DNA of 64,000 nt from Linyphia triangularis (GCA_963978545.1 OZ021722.1:1736001-1800000); one strand, 5' to 3'. Shown: positions 47,182 to 58,555, counted from the stretch's first letter. Notes: generated from the letters alone by a model not told the origin. Made by a program: numbers and translations.

Positions 47182-47820
47182 CAGTGATTCTCAACCACTG
47201 TGCCGCGGCAATTTTGTATGCCGCCAAAAAAGTTTACGCAAAAAAGTTTTTAAGTAAAGTTTTACGACCAAATATAAATGAAATTATTAAAAAACATCAA
47301 GCTCAAATTTCTCATTAAAAGTATTCTTATTATTCATTTGTAATTAATCCCTTAACCCCTTGGGTACAGATTTATTTGGAAAAATTCTTGCGTTTTGAAC
47401 GTTTGGTTCAGAACAATAAAGGAACTTTGAAGGAATACAGCCACAAAAAAAAAAAAAATTTCAAGTATAGGTAAACCAACCGATGTTTGACTTAACCAAT
47501 CATGGGCTCTTGTGACATTAAAATCTATGCAATCAAACTAGTTTGAATGACGAATTAGGTTCGTCATTATTAACAGGCAAAACAAGTGCCTGACGAATCT
47601 CAGCCGTCATATGTACCCAAAGGGTTAATAAACGTACTGTTGTTTTTGTAGTACATATATTATTTTGTTTTACATTCCAAATTATTATCATAAACTATTT
47701 TACACAGTGTATTTATAGGTAAGTAAACAACTTTTAAACTTATCTTTTTCTTTGTGTGCCGCCAAATTTTAAAATCGTTAAAAGTGTGCCGCGACAAAAA
47801 AAAAAGGTTGAGAATCACTG
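47182..47820. mobile_element. Non-autonomous hAT element with perfect 8-bp TSD
   Basis: It starts CAGTGATTCTCAACC and ends GGTTGAGAATCACTG, 15-bp perfect TIRs of the CAGTG-TTCTCAA type known from hAT transposons. TTTTAGAG is duplicated at 47174-47181 and 47821-47828. A second inner inverted block is GTGCCGCGGCAA near 47201 and the TGTGCCGCGACA counterpart near 47788. No transposase. Confidence 0.95.
47356..47624. mobile_element. TTAA-flanked MITE nested in the hAT element
   Basis: TTAA at 47352-47355 and 47625-47628 flank CCCCTTGGGTACA...TGTACCCAAAGGG. A separate family from the 398-bp MITE. TTAACCC ends recall piggyBac termini. Confidence 0.85.
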
Positions 47821-47861
47821 TTTTAGAGCTTAAACTACCAAGAAATAGAGGAAATTCCTAC

Positions 47862-47926
47862 CGGCCCAAGGCTTGTGCCGCCACCAGATCACGGAGGATT
47901 TGCAACTCATTCTTCAATTTTTCATT
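47862..47926 (-). CDS. Candidate leucine-zipper exon
   Basis: 65 nt between GTTTTAG and GTAGGA, starting in phase 0 and leaving CG. The 21 codons start NEKLKNELQILRDLV. With the previous exon (…VRELTAE) leucines fall every seven residues (REL, EKL, NEL) and an Asn sits where bZIP zippers often have one. Reading it as the zipper of a bZIP-like or other coiled-coil protein is inference; no basic region is convincingly present upstream. Confidence 0.55.
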
Positions 47927-48226
47927 CTAAAACGATTCATAAAAAAAAAAGAACTTTAGGGAAATAGTTTCTAATGTAATGGTCTCGTGTACAAATGACA
48001 AACACAACACCTAGGCACCAGTGATCACTTTTGCCTGGTGGTAGGCGCGTCTAGGAGTTCCGGGTTCGACTTGTCATCGCTACATTGGTGACCCGAATAT
48101 TCTATTGCACGACTTGCATACCATCCACACTCCACATCTCTGGCAACTCACTGCTGCACAGCAATCAACCTCTGGCGACTCACTGCCACACGCAACGCAC
48201 TCAACTCCCACGCAAGCAATGAGTGG

Positions 48227-48342
48227 AAATTTCCCTGATTTTCGTGAAATTATAATTTGGTTCCATGACACTTCCCTGATTTTTTCCAGAATCAGAAAGC
48301 TCCCTGACATTTCCCTGATTTCCAGGATCTGTGGCCACTCTG
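48227..48342. mobile_element. GTGGCCAC-family repeat, right-end fragment
   Basis: It contains TTTCCCTGATTTTCGTGAAA, CCAGAATCAGAAAGCTCCCT and the terminus CTGTGGCCACTCTG, as in 60854-61282. Confidence 0.75.
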
Positions 48343-48633
48343 TGATAAATGACAACACAGCAATGCAATGTAAATTCAAAAAAAAAAAAAAAAAAATTCA
48401 TGCATGGCACAGCTTGCATCACAGTGATCTTCCATGTAAACAGTGAGTAACACAGTTAATTCTAAGTTTTTAACAAGTTACTAAATCAGTTTTCTCCAAG
48501 ATGGCACAACCATTGAATCAGAAACAAATTCTTAATTAAAAATAAATAAATTTGCATTTGTATTTATATTTTTAAATTTAATTAGTTTTATTCTAATTTT
48601 TTAATTAATGATTCAAAATAATCAGTAACTTAC

Positions 48634-48690
48634 TTCCGCAGTCAGTTCCCGCACTTTTCTGGCTGCTGCTGCTAATTCCACTTCACTATC
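48634..48690 (-). CDS. Candidate coiled-coil exon
   Basis: 57 nt with consensus ends (CTTCTCTAG acceptor, GCGGAA before GTAAGT donor). Phase 0 at both sides, reading DSEVELAAAARKVRELTAE. The alternating charged and hydrophobic residues predict a helix that runs straight into the zipper of the next exon (47862-47926). Best-supported coding exon in the window by splice signals. No homologue recognised. Confidence 0.58.
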
Positions 48691-48827
48691 CTAGAGAAGC
48701 AAAGAAAACAAGCCTGGTAAGTTAAAAGTTCCTAAATATGTCATTCAAAAGTGTAACAGATTTTCCAAAAGTATGAGGACGTGATCAAATTATTATCATA
48801 TTTAAGTAGTTTATCTTTCTACTATAT

Positions 48828-48990
48828 TTCAGGACAACAATACTTGAGCCTTTAGTATACGCTGTAGGAATGATCTTTCCACGTCAAGATATAGTTCCGG
48901 TCAAATCACAGCCAATCAGGGCTTAGTAAATCCGGTTCACTCATCGTTGTAGCGTATTCAGTGAGCTCAAGTAAACTTGTCTCAATGTAT
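48828..48990 (-). repeat. Unclassified interspersed repeat, inverted copy
   Basis: The reverse complement carries CACTGAATACGCTACAAC, CCCTGATTGG and GAACTATATCTTGACGTGGA, matching blocks of 46710-47030. Confidence 0.5.
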
Positions 48991-49204
48991 AGTAGATAGA
49001 GTGGACGTGTTATATATAGTTACTATTGCACTTGCAGCTATAGTTAAAGTTGTTGTGGCTTGCGATACTCTTATTATTTAACTGACGCCTCCATTCTGAA
49101 TAGTTAACCACGCAAATCAAACAAAACTTGGATTGCGGTAGTAACTTCACTAATATATATCGCTTTTACAGGCATTTATTTTGGCAGACACCAAGCATCT
49201 ACAA

Positions 49205-49385
49205 TTTGGCAACATTCCAAATTCTCCAGGTAAATGTCACCAAAATACGGATGAACAGTGAAACGTTCAAAACAAATAAAATTTCCCTGATTTTCGTGAA
49301 ATTTTTAAAAAGTTCCCCGATTTTTTCCAGAATCAGAAAGATCCCTGACATTTTCCTGATTTCCAGGTTCTGTGTGGCCACTCTG
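49205..49385. mobile_element. GTGGCCAC-family repeat, right-half fragment
   Basis: It aligns with the right half of 60854-61282 from CCAAAATACGGATGAAC to TGTGGCCACTCTG. Confidence 0.75.
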
Positions 49386-49971
49386 TTAATGTTATCTTGC
49401 GAAAGGTATAAAGGTTTTATTCCACAATCCAATGTGTAAATATCAAACTGCAACTCTAATTTATTTTATAACATATAGAAACTATTTTTTGAGTCATAAA
49501 GAGACTCTCAAACATGGCGTCCATCTTGAATTTTATATTGTTATTTAACAACATCTATGTATTTTGTACTGTCAAAAAGGTATTTTGTTTCCAAAAAGTT
49601 TCTCAACCGCCAACTAGTTGTAAAGAGCACTGAAACGTTAAAAACACCTTTAAAAAAAGAAATCGCCTGATTCTGAACATGTCATCCGTTATTGTCTCAA
49701 TATTCCATCCCTAAATGAAGTTTTATTAATTACATTATTTGGAATCTTGGAGTCTTTTGCTTCCAGCATCTATAACTGCTTGAACTGCTGCAATTTCTTT
49801 AAGTATTTTCTTTTTATCTCTGTTTGCAGTCTTTTGTTGGTTCAGATTTATTGTTCAGTGTCGGTTGGATTAGCGGCGAAAATTGGGAGATTTCGCGCCG
49901 AACCGGGGACTTGGTTTTCCGGAAACCCTAGCGACCGTTTGGATTTGACAACACAACGTATTGACGTCATT

Positions 49972-49979
49972 TTCAATTT
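49972..49979. promoter_or_regulatory. Palindromic CRE (TGACGTCA), A2
   Basis: Paralogue of the site at 34752-34759, conserved despite differences in the flanks. Confidence 0.3.
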
Positions 49980-50174
49980 TAACAACTTTTATGAAAAAGT
50001 TGACTTGATTTAAAAACCCCTCCCACAGAAATTTTCTGGTGTGCCCCTGTTCCAGAAAAAGCAACAGATTGATGAGCTGATGTTGAAATACTAGTATGCA
50101 AAATCTGAGAGTACAGCCAAATCTACTACACAAATTTCTCAAGGGTTCAAGCAAATAACAAACCAACAACTTAC

Positions 50175-50258
50175 TTTGTTCTTTTCCAGGTAACCTTTCG
50201 TCACATTCCGAACGATCACAGCAAATTCACCGTTTAGGTGCCTCCTTCCTGATGCCGG
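50175..50258 (-). CDS. Candidate exon ending at GTAAGT, A2 copy
   Basis: Paralogue of 34947-35030 with the same 28-codon stretch and consensus donor. It ends in phase 0, which matches the phase-0 start of the next candidate exon on this strand (48634-48690), 1.5 kb downstream. Confidence 0.3.
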
Positions 50259-50832
50259 TCATCACTCTCTAAAGGTGACTTCTAATTGGGAGATCATCAC
50301 CTTCTGTTTCCTCAGGGTTCCCACTCAAATCACAGAATGAAAAGCCATGACTTTTCAATGACTTTTAAGGGCCATTGAAAATTTGTTTTCAGGCATCATG
50401 TCTATATATATATTTTTAATAAAGTATATTCTGCTAAAAAAGTTATAAGTTGGTGAATGCATAACACAAATATGACGGTGCAGATAAGTGGCGGTCACTC
50501 GGGAATAGCAAGTCCAAGTTGTATTCTTATAAATTTTGCAGTTGGACACACAACATCGGCATAAATTAAGAACTTTTAAGGACTTCTTAGCATTTTCAAG
50601 GACTTTTAAGCACCTCCAAGCATTTCCAAGCTCTTTCAAGGCCTTGAAAATAATTTCTAAAATATTAAGCACTTTTAATGACTTTCAATTACGGTAGGAA
50701 CCCTGTTCCTGAACTACTGTTTTTCCCGAGTTCATTAGAACTGTGTTTCCTGCTAGAGCTGAGCTCATTACAAACATCTTCTACTTTGGTTTTACTAGCA
50801 CAGCTTCCAGCGATGCAACCGTTGATGCCTCC

Positions 50833-50964
50833 TCAGATGGCCTCTTGGGGAATTGTTTTGTTTTTGTGGTCATCCTTAGGAGCACAAATTCTATTCTCCA
50901 GGTCAGTGTCTTGGATGTTATTAACGCCATATTGTCCTGATGCAGCTCTTGCATGCTCTCTATA
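50833..50964 (-). CDS. Short minus-strand open stretch (43 codons), A2
   Basis: This stop-to-stop frame reads as a soluble charged peptide (QDTDLENRICAPKDDHKNKT in part) with a TATAG acceptor at its start. In A1 a two-base insertion in an AC run near 35690 shifts this frame. If it was coding, at most one copy still is. No homologue recognised. Confidence 0.2.
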   Translation of the reverse strand, partial: YREHARAASGQYGVNNIQDTDLENRICAPKDDHKNKTIPQEAI

Positions 50965-50993
50965 TCATATGCCCGGATATCCGTGGAATTCAC

Positions 50994-51049
50994 CTCCCAC
51001 GATGGTCACCAATCATGTTACCAGCAAAAACCCTAAGTCCTAGGTTCAA
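50994..51049 (-). CDS. Candidate 56-nt exon, A2 copy
   Basis: Paralogue of 35773-35828 with one substitution (Phe for Ser). Same acceptor and donor. Confidence 0.25.
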
Positions 51050-51180
51050 CTGAAACAAAAAAAAAGCCATTTTATATATAAAAAAAAAAACTACTTAATC
51101 ATAAGTTAAATGTTTTATGAAAAAAATTCAAAATTCAGCCAAACTAAATATGAACTGCCATCCACATTTATGTGCCTTTT

Positions 51181-51556
51181 GAGGAATTCCTAGCAAGGCT
51201 CATTCCCTATACTAGCTGTGTTACAATCTCCTAACCCAGTGCATTTAGAAACTATTTTCTATAAAACCTTGACATCTGGCGAGTAGGTAAGAAACAGATC
51301 ACTTCATGAAATGACATGAATTGTTTTCATTTAATGCCTATTTATTAATTAAAATAGCGTAAGACAACACCAGATGGAGCCACAGCATATGCATTGACGT
51401 AAAGTTTCCAAATATAAAATATATTAGACGTTATTTTGAAGTTTTTAATTTCATGAAATAATAATTTTCGTTCCTACTCACCAAATGTCCAGCCAAATCT
51501 TTTCTATAAAGTGGTTTTTAAATGCACTGGGCTAAAAGATTGTAACATAGCGAGTA
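51181..51556. mobile_element. Fold-back MITE of the TTAA family, A2 copy, right end deleted
   Basis: Paralogue of 35959-36370 inherited through the A1/A2 duplication. The right terminus after GCGAGTA is deleted and joined to CTACAAGTTAAAGG. Confidence 0.85.
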
Positions 51557-51707
51557 TCTACAAGTTAAAGGACATTTGAAACTGTCCCTTACTAAAAAAA
51601 AAGGTATTTTAAAGGTATTTTTAAGGTTTAAACTAGGTATTCAAGGTTTTATTAGGTATTTTTGAGGTTTTAACTAAAAATACCTCATGGAAAAATACCT
51701 AACTCAA

Positions 51708-52173
51708 GGTATTTTAAGGTATTATTTTTAGAAACCTAAAGAAACCTGCGAAGCTTCAGGTATTTTTAAGGTTTTGGAAAGGTTTGTGATAAAAACCTCC
51801 AGATTCTAAAGGTTTTACTAAGGTATTCAGGTGAATACCTTTTAATACCATGACTAAGGAAGGTATTTTAAGGTTTTTTCTGTAAAACCTAAAGAAACCT
51901 GTGAAGCTTTAGGTATTTTTAAGGTTTTGCAAGGTTTGTGATAAAAACGTCCAGATTCTAGAGGTTTTACTAAGGTATTCAGGTGAATACCTTTTAATAC
52001 CATGACTAAAGGAATGTATTTTAAGGATTTTCTTTAAAACCTAGAGAAACCTATGAAGCTTATAATGTATTTTTCAGGTTTTGCATGGTTTCTGATAAAA
52101 CCTCCAGATTTTAAACGTTTTACTAAGGTATTCAAGTGAATAAGTGAATACCTTTTAATAACATTGCTAAAGG
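51708..52173. repeat. ~153-bp tandem repeat, three copies, left subterminal
   Basis: Blocks ending near 51862, 52014 and 52173 each run GAAACCTGTGAAGCTT, AGGTATTTTTAAGGTTTTG, CCTCCAGATTCTA, ACTAAGGTATTCAGGTGAAT, TACCATGACTAAAGGAA. A fourth partial copy lies at about 52705-52800, beyond the (AAT)n tract that split the array. Confidence 0.85.
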
Positions 52174-52482
52174 AATAATAATAATAATAATAAATAATAA
52201 TAATAAATGATAAATAATAATAAATAATAATAATAAATGATAAATAATAATAAATAATAATAATAAATGATAAATAATAATAATAATAAATAATAATAAT
52301 AATAAATAATAATAAATAAGTAATAAATAAATAAATAAATAATAAATAAATAATAATAAATAAATAATAATAATAAATAATAATAATAAATAATAATAAA
52401 TAATAATAATAAATAATAATAATAAATAATAATAATAAATAATAATAATAAATAATAATAATAATAAATAATAATAAATTTA
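52174..52482. repeat. (AAT)n / (AATA)n microsatellite
   Basis: About 300 bp of AAT with interspersed AATA and TGATAA variants. The 129-codon Tyr/Leu/Ile-rich minus-strand frame across it is an artefact. Confidence 0.97.
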
Positions 52483-52799
52483 AAAAAAAAAAAACCTTTT
52501 AATTTCACACAAAATGCATATTGTTTTAAATTAGAACAGTAAAATGCATTCCGCATTTAATTTTTTTTTTTTTTTTTTTTTTAAAGTACATGATAAATTA
52601 TAATTTGAAAAATGATTTAATTTTTTTTGCATGAGGAATGAAACAAAAGCAAAATCAGTATTCAAGTGCATAAGAAAAAAAATCAAAACACTTAAATTAA
52701 TTGGTTTAATTTTTAGAAACCTAAAAACACCTGTGAAGCTATTAAGTATTTTTAAGGTTTCGCGAGGTTTCTGATAAAAACCTCCAACGTAAAGGATTT

Positions 52800-52996
52800 G
52801 CAAGATATTTTAGGGGATGACGTAAGGATTTTGATTGGTCACGTGCTATCACTATCCAATCAAAACACGAGTGACCTCTGCCTTCATCCTGTTCCAGACC
52901 AGACGTGTTATGAAATATAAAATGGCGTACCCTACGAACATGACCACGTTGTTGTCATAATTATATGAAGCAACTTTCCATTACCCTGATACAAGG
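52800..52996 (+). promoter_or_regulatory. Promoter-like block and first-exon donor in the 7.17 kb element
   Basis: An inverted CCAAT (ATTGG near 52834), an E-box CACGTG (52840-52845), a CCAAT (52856-52860) and AAAATGGCG (YY1-like, near 52919) are followed by a donor ACAAG before GTAAG at 52996. GC content is higher than the surroundings. This resembles an animal housekeeping promoter. The ATG of ATGGCG opens only 12 codons. Confidence 0.4.
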
Positions 52997-53550
52997 TAAG
53001 AAAAGTTTTGTAATTCGAAAATGTGTACTGTTGTATAAAATTTGCAGCGTACTAGTTGTTTCGATTTTTGTTATTCATTTGATATACTTCATTGAAATGT
53101 AGTGTGTAGAGTTGAACGTAATGCAGATGAATGCTTTTTGTAAAATATAAGACATTAAATCATTTAGATTTCTCCTGTTATTTACTGGCTAATTTGAAGG
53201 CTAAAATTCAAAAAGTTGTGTATTTCAAAAAGTAATTTAAATGAAATTTGTTGTTAAACATTACGATATTTATCTGAAATGGAGTAGTTTAAATTCTGGT
53301 GATTGATGATTTAATTAGTTGCAAATTTTAAATTCCAACAATTTTTGCAGGATTGCATTGTATTTTTTTTTTTTTTTTTTGGAGTTAAGTGCTTTTAATC
53401 CCTTTGACATCTTGTCCCTTCCTTGTTCAGTATCAACCATACAATGCTATTTCAAGTACAGTTGTTATAAGTTTAGCATTAAAAACATTTATTTTATTTT
53501 GGAAAATTATGCTTTTGATGTACAATAAAGAAATTTAAATATATTTTTAG

Positions 53551-53729
53551 GCACTCTTTACTGACTCCCCTCTTGAAGGAACATCCTGACAGAATAGATT
53601 TTGTCCATCATCGATGTTGTCTTCAACAACAGTGGTTAGTAAGGAAAGTTCAAATACTCGCCACTTCCTAATGACAGGGACGATTTAGTGCTTCAGAAAA
53701 ACTGTATTACAGTCGAGTCTGTTTCACAG
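53551..53729 (+). other. Exon-like segment in the 7.17 kb element
   Basis: Bounded by ATATTTTTAG and GTAAAG. One frame is open for 38 codons from the acceptor (including LKEHPDRIDFVHHRCC) and then stops inside the exon. It does not join in phase with the short upstream frame. Probably a non-coding or broken exon. Confidence 0.25.
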
Positions 53730-54860
53730 GTAAAGTTCTTTCAAATTGAAATTTAACATTTTCAGAATTAAATTAGTCGATGTGTCACAAACGTGCCTCC
53801 CCTTTTCCCAAAATGAAAATGCGCCCCCTCTCTGTGAAAAAAAAAAGCATTTTTAATTTTGGCTGAAAGGGAAAAGCTATACAATTTGTGGTTTCCCTTT
53901 CATAATTCCTATGCTAACTTCGTCCTCAGGTCAACACCTCAGCTGCAGAATTAAACAGAACAGAAATTATAAATTTGTTTGGAATATTGGCATAATTTAC
54001 ATTTTAAGAATTCAAAGAAAAACCTGTGTCAATATATGGAGCTTGAGTTTCTTTTTTTAGCAAGGTTACAAATCAATTTTCCCGTTTGTACATATTGCAG
54101 TCAATTATTGTTTGCCCAGATGTTTATTTTTAAGAATGCAAAAATTAACTATTCTAGTTGCACCACTATTTGTAAAATAGCGGTGGAACTTAAGAGAGGA
54201 GGCAGCTTCTCCCACTATAAAATTTTCAAAGGTAAGGCACAAAAGGGAAATTTCGATAATTAATCACTTATAATTCATTTTTTTAATCAAAAAATAGTTT
54301 AATTCGGTGTTTATTATGGAGTTATTTAGATGCTTGATGACATTTGAAATATTTTAGTGGCACTTTATACGTAGAGAGGTTCCCATATGCACGATTTCTC
54401 CTCAGGGACTCATATTAACATATTTAGGGGTCCAAAAACTCAGTTGTAGAGAATCATTTATTACTATAGTTGTCAAATGATATTTAAGTGTTCAGGCACT
54501 GCACTTGACGGGGCCTTAAAACTTCATAATTGTGCCTATAATCATCAACGTTGGAATAAATTTTGTAAGGCCCCTGCATGTAAAGATGTTTAACTTGAAA
54601 ATTTTGAATTTATGTGAAATTTTTTTTCTATTACATTTTATAAATACTTTGCACTAATCTATTAATTAATCCTATTTAATTATTGAAATGATGAAGCACT
54701 TAGGGCCCACACACAATTCAAATATGTTCTATCACCCAAATTGTTATCAAAAACTGCTTATGACCCCTGGAAATATTTAAGTATAATAACTTATTACAAA
54801 TCCAAATTGAAAAACTTGCTTTAAATTAAAAAAAAAAAAAAAAATGTATGTCGAGTATGG

Positions 54861-55478
54861 TGAAGATGCCAATTGTTTTTTCGTCCCTCTCTTAACAGTT
54901 TTATACAGAGAAATGCCATTTTCTCTCCAAATTTTAAATTCATTTATTCATTTTCTAACTTTTTTTTTGGAAACCTTACAACTATAATCGGAAAAGAGGT
55001 TGTTGAATTAAGACTTTCGTATTACACATGAATTTGCAGTAAATTAAAAAAGGATATCACGACTATCACATTAATATACAAAATAAAAAAAGGGGTCCCA
55101 GTAGCCTAATGAATTATGACTTCGTGTTTGTGATGGAAGACTCACAAGTTCGGTCTGGCCTGTCACAAGTTCGGTCTGAAGATGCCAATTGTTTTTTCGT
55201 CCCTCTCTTAACAGTTTTATACAGAGAAATGCCATTTTCTCTCCAAATTTTAAATTCATTTATTCATTTTTTAACTTTTTTTTTGGAAACCTTACAACTA
55301 TAATCGGAAAAGAGGTTGTTGAATTAAGACTTTCGTATTACACATGAATTTGCAGTAAATTAAAAAAGGATATCACGACTATCACATTAATATACAAAAT
55401 AAAAAAAGGGGTCCCAGTAGCCTAATGAATTATGACTTCGTGTTTGTGATGGAAGACTCACAAGTTCGGTCTGGCCTC
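54861..55478. repeat. 316-bp direct tandem duplication
   Basis: TGAAGATGCCAATTG starts at 54861 and again at 55177. The copies are nearly identical through to CACAAGTTCGGTCTGGCC. The junction has a short extra CACAAGTTCGGTCT. Each copy ends in a tRNA-like block (GTAGCCTAATGA ... AAGTTCGGTCT), so a SINE head may be involved. Confidence 0.9.
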
Positions 55479-55479
55479 A

Positions 55480-57790
55480 CCGAATAACGGTGTGTATATT
55501 AATGAGGGCTAGTGAACATAAATCCATTGTAACCTCTATACTCTATTGCTGTTGTGTTGGGATTAAGGTGAGAAGTACTCACTCAGATATTTACTTCATT
55601 ATTTGATCAGAGGTCATTGTAGCAGAAATAGGTGACCGGAATAGATCCCCCAAATATTAAAAAAAATATATAAATATATATGATGCAACTGTCAAATTAA
55701 AGGTATTATCGTTGTTCTACAACTTGCAAGAATTTAATTAGAAATATTATATAACGAATACACCCTGAGCCTGATGCAAATACTCGTAAGAAATATGCTG
55801 ATAAATCATTCAACTGAGGAAGGACTATTTATAAAAAAAATTGTGATTGTGGTAGACATACATTTTTTCTTTTTGTATTCCTTTTGTAATATTTTTTGTT
55901 ACCTCGCAAATTCTGAAAACTAGATATCTGCTCTCTGACTGACAAAAAAATGTATATTAATAAATAAACATTCTATGTGGAACACTTCAAAATAACAATG
56001 AAAATCATTGCTCTTTAACTCGTGCCCTGTATCTGTACTTGTCTCTGGAGAAATCGGTGATGCAATTGCCCAGGCCACAGGAGACAAGTTTGGAATGTTT
56101 TATGTGCAGAAAAAATGGCAGCAAAGAAATTATCTGTTGATTATACTTGATTTCTTAAATTTAAATTTATTTGTATTCTGTTTTGCTTCTACTAAAATTA
56201 TTGTTACATTATTGTGACATACCTAGTTTTATCATTGTACATTGTTGTCTCTGTATTATTCCGATTGTCTGTGGACCCAGACGAATGGTCCTTTTCAGGG
56301 CCAAAGTCTGACAACTCTCCTTGACTTACTGACTATTTAATGCTTGTTTTAAAAGAAAATTTCCCTGCCCATTTATTTTTCAAGATATTATTTTGAATAT
56401 GTGATAATTTCATATCTTTTTGAATATTTTAGTTTTTCATGAGTACCTACTTGCTTGTTCTAAAAAATGTTTGGAGCAATTTAAATACCCTACTCCTATG
56501 CATTAATTTTAAGTATTTAGAGGATATGCAACTATTCCTTCCTCTCATTATTTTGGAATAGCAGTATTGAAGGAAAAATGGATTTTGGAATGACTGTATT
56601 GATGGGGAAATTAATTTTGGATTGGTGATATCGATGGGGAATTGGGGGTCCGGGATATATAAATATTTTTAGATATGTGAATAAACAGGGAAAAAGGTAT
56701 ATTAAATTGTTTTATGCAACGATGGGGGGAAGGGGTTGCAACCTTGTCCCTGACATATAAATTTTCACACCGGAAATTGTATTATTATACTTAACCAATT
56801 ATGAAGTGAAATGTAAAAGGCACATATTATTTTAAGAACTTTTGCTAGCTTCTCTTGATGGTGAGAAAGTAATCTTTCTTTATGAGTTCTTAGATAGGTT
56901 GGAATATTGGAAGAGTGTGACAGGGTTTTTGATTTTGAAAAAAAAAATTATGATTTTATCGTTTGTTTCTGATTTTGAAACAAATCACATATGCCCTGGC
57001 TAAAAATATCAAACTATTATTATGAGGATTTAAATTGTTATTCATATTAAATAGAAATTTCAAATTGACGCTTTTATCTGGACGAGCGTAGTTGATTGTT
57101 TTCCCATAAAATATTTCTTTAGTGCAGGTCTTGGAGAAAATTGAGAATTCGTTCACATTATGTGTTTGATAATGCAAAAAAAGTCAATGTTTCAAGAACT
57201 GATCTCACTAATATCGAGGAACTACTTCCTCACTTAACTTATGTTACAAAATATTGCACACATTCTGCTATAAAAAAAATTAAATATTCAGAAGGTAAAA
57301 TAAACACTTGAGTATATTTTGAAATCCAGAAATAGAAATGTAAGAATATACATATAGATACAATCATGATTTTCAATGGGTATTCAAGTTTTCAGAGTAA
57401 TCTTTTAAATGTGTTCAGGGATGTTTAAAAAATATAAAATTAAAGGCTAATATTCAAAATTAATTCTGATTATCGCTTATTTCTTGGTATTTTCTCAAAT
57501 GAATTGTTAAATTAGTACCCTTCGTGTTGTTAAATTAGTAGCTATACTCTTCATAATTTGATTTACTACCTGTGTTAATATATGGGGAGCTGTTAAACAA
57601 ATACGGACTTGACGCCTAATTAGTTTCTTATAGAAATCAAAATAAGCATTATTTTGTACTACTTTTAGAGCCCTTTTGAAATGAAAATATTTCGGAGGCA
57701 AATAAAGACGGGTTGAATTTTGTAGCCTCCGAATAACTTGTTCTTTTGAATATGTATTGTATGCCTCATTTTATAGCAATTTTATATTTT
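55480..57790. other. Interior of the 7.17 kb element without recognisable genes
   Basis: AT-rich with no conserved frame. An unusual G-rich patch (GATGGGGGGAAGGGG near 56722) and short frames below 75 codons only. Confidence 0.5.
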
Positions 57791-57847
57791 TAGGGCTTTT
57801 TAACAAGTATCATCTGAAGTTTCTTGGGGTGACCGGTACGGTAAACC

Positions 57848-58003
57848 ATGTCTATTCTTATGCAAGATACAGGTGGAAGATCCAGACAGGACAGCCTCAA
57901 TCTGGAAATTCTTGCAAATTTACGCCGAAAACAAAGTTGCAGAGAAAAGAAGAAAACAATTTTAAACAAACAGGCTCAAGGCCCAACAGGGTTGGTTGAG
58001 TAA
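57848..58003 (+). CDS. Small ORF in a terminal exon-like segment (51 codons)
   Basis: It follows an acceptor (TATATTTTTAG, exon from 57794) and starts ATGTCTATTC. It reads a soluble, strongly charged peptide (EILANLRRKQSCREKKK in the middle) and ends TAA, with AATAAA at 58060. An overlapping 80-codon frame (57757-57999) crosses the acceptor and is less likely. No homologue recognised. Confidence 0.25.
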   Translation: MSILMQDTGGRSRQDSLNLEILANLRRKQSCREKKKTILNKQAQGPTGLVE

Positions 58004-58309
58004 AAAATGCATATCCTAAAAATGATTATCCTAATGTAAAATAGTGTTAAGTACATATTAATAAAAATTATTTGTATGATAATTGTGTCAAAGTTATTGG
58101 TTCTCTTTTATACACAGTAAAATAGAATGTAATACTTTTCCTAGGTTTTATTAGATTTCTAAAAATTCCTTTTGAGGTCTATTAAAATATGTTTTTAAAA
58201 AATATTGTGGAAATTTTGTCAAAAAAAACTTCTACATATTTTAAAATTATTTGTGGTTTACCTTTTAAGTTTATTTTAATGTACTTCATTGACAGGAACT
58301 GTTTAGGTA

Positions 58310-58555
58310 AATACCTTTTTGGAAGGTATTCTAGAAAAAAACATTCAGGTTTATATAGAATACCTCCTTAAAAAGTATTCTAAAAAACCGTTTAGGTTTT
58401 TATAAAATACCTTATTAAAAGGTATTTTATTGAAACTGTTAAGGTTTTTATAAAATACCTTGTTGGAAGGTATTCTAGGAAACCGTTTAGGTTTACATAA
58501 AATACCTTGTTGAAAGGTATTCTAAGAAACCGTTTAGGTTTATATAAAATACCTT
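58310..58555. repeat. ~56-bp tandem repeat, right subterminal
   Basis: About five copies of a unit with AATACCTTGTTGAAAGGTAT, TCTAAGAAACCGTTTAGG and TTTATATAAA. The first half is itself a small palindrome (AATACCTT...AAGGTATT). It precedes the terminal TTTTAGTAAGGG. Confidence 0.85.

Noticed and set aside
49870..50169. 99-codon minus-strand frame in A2
   Set aside because: It is not open in A1, runs over the CRE-containing patch and the GTAAGT donor, and has no motif.
50175..50258. C/EBP-type basic region upstream of the zipper exons
   Set aside because: The spacing and key Asn/Arg residues of a bZIP basic region are not met, so only a generic coiled coil is claimed.
52167..52556. 129-codon Tyr/Leu/Ile-rich minus-strand frame
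   Set aside because: A translation of the (AAT)n microsatellite and the adjoining T tract.
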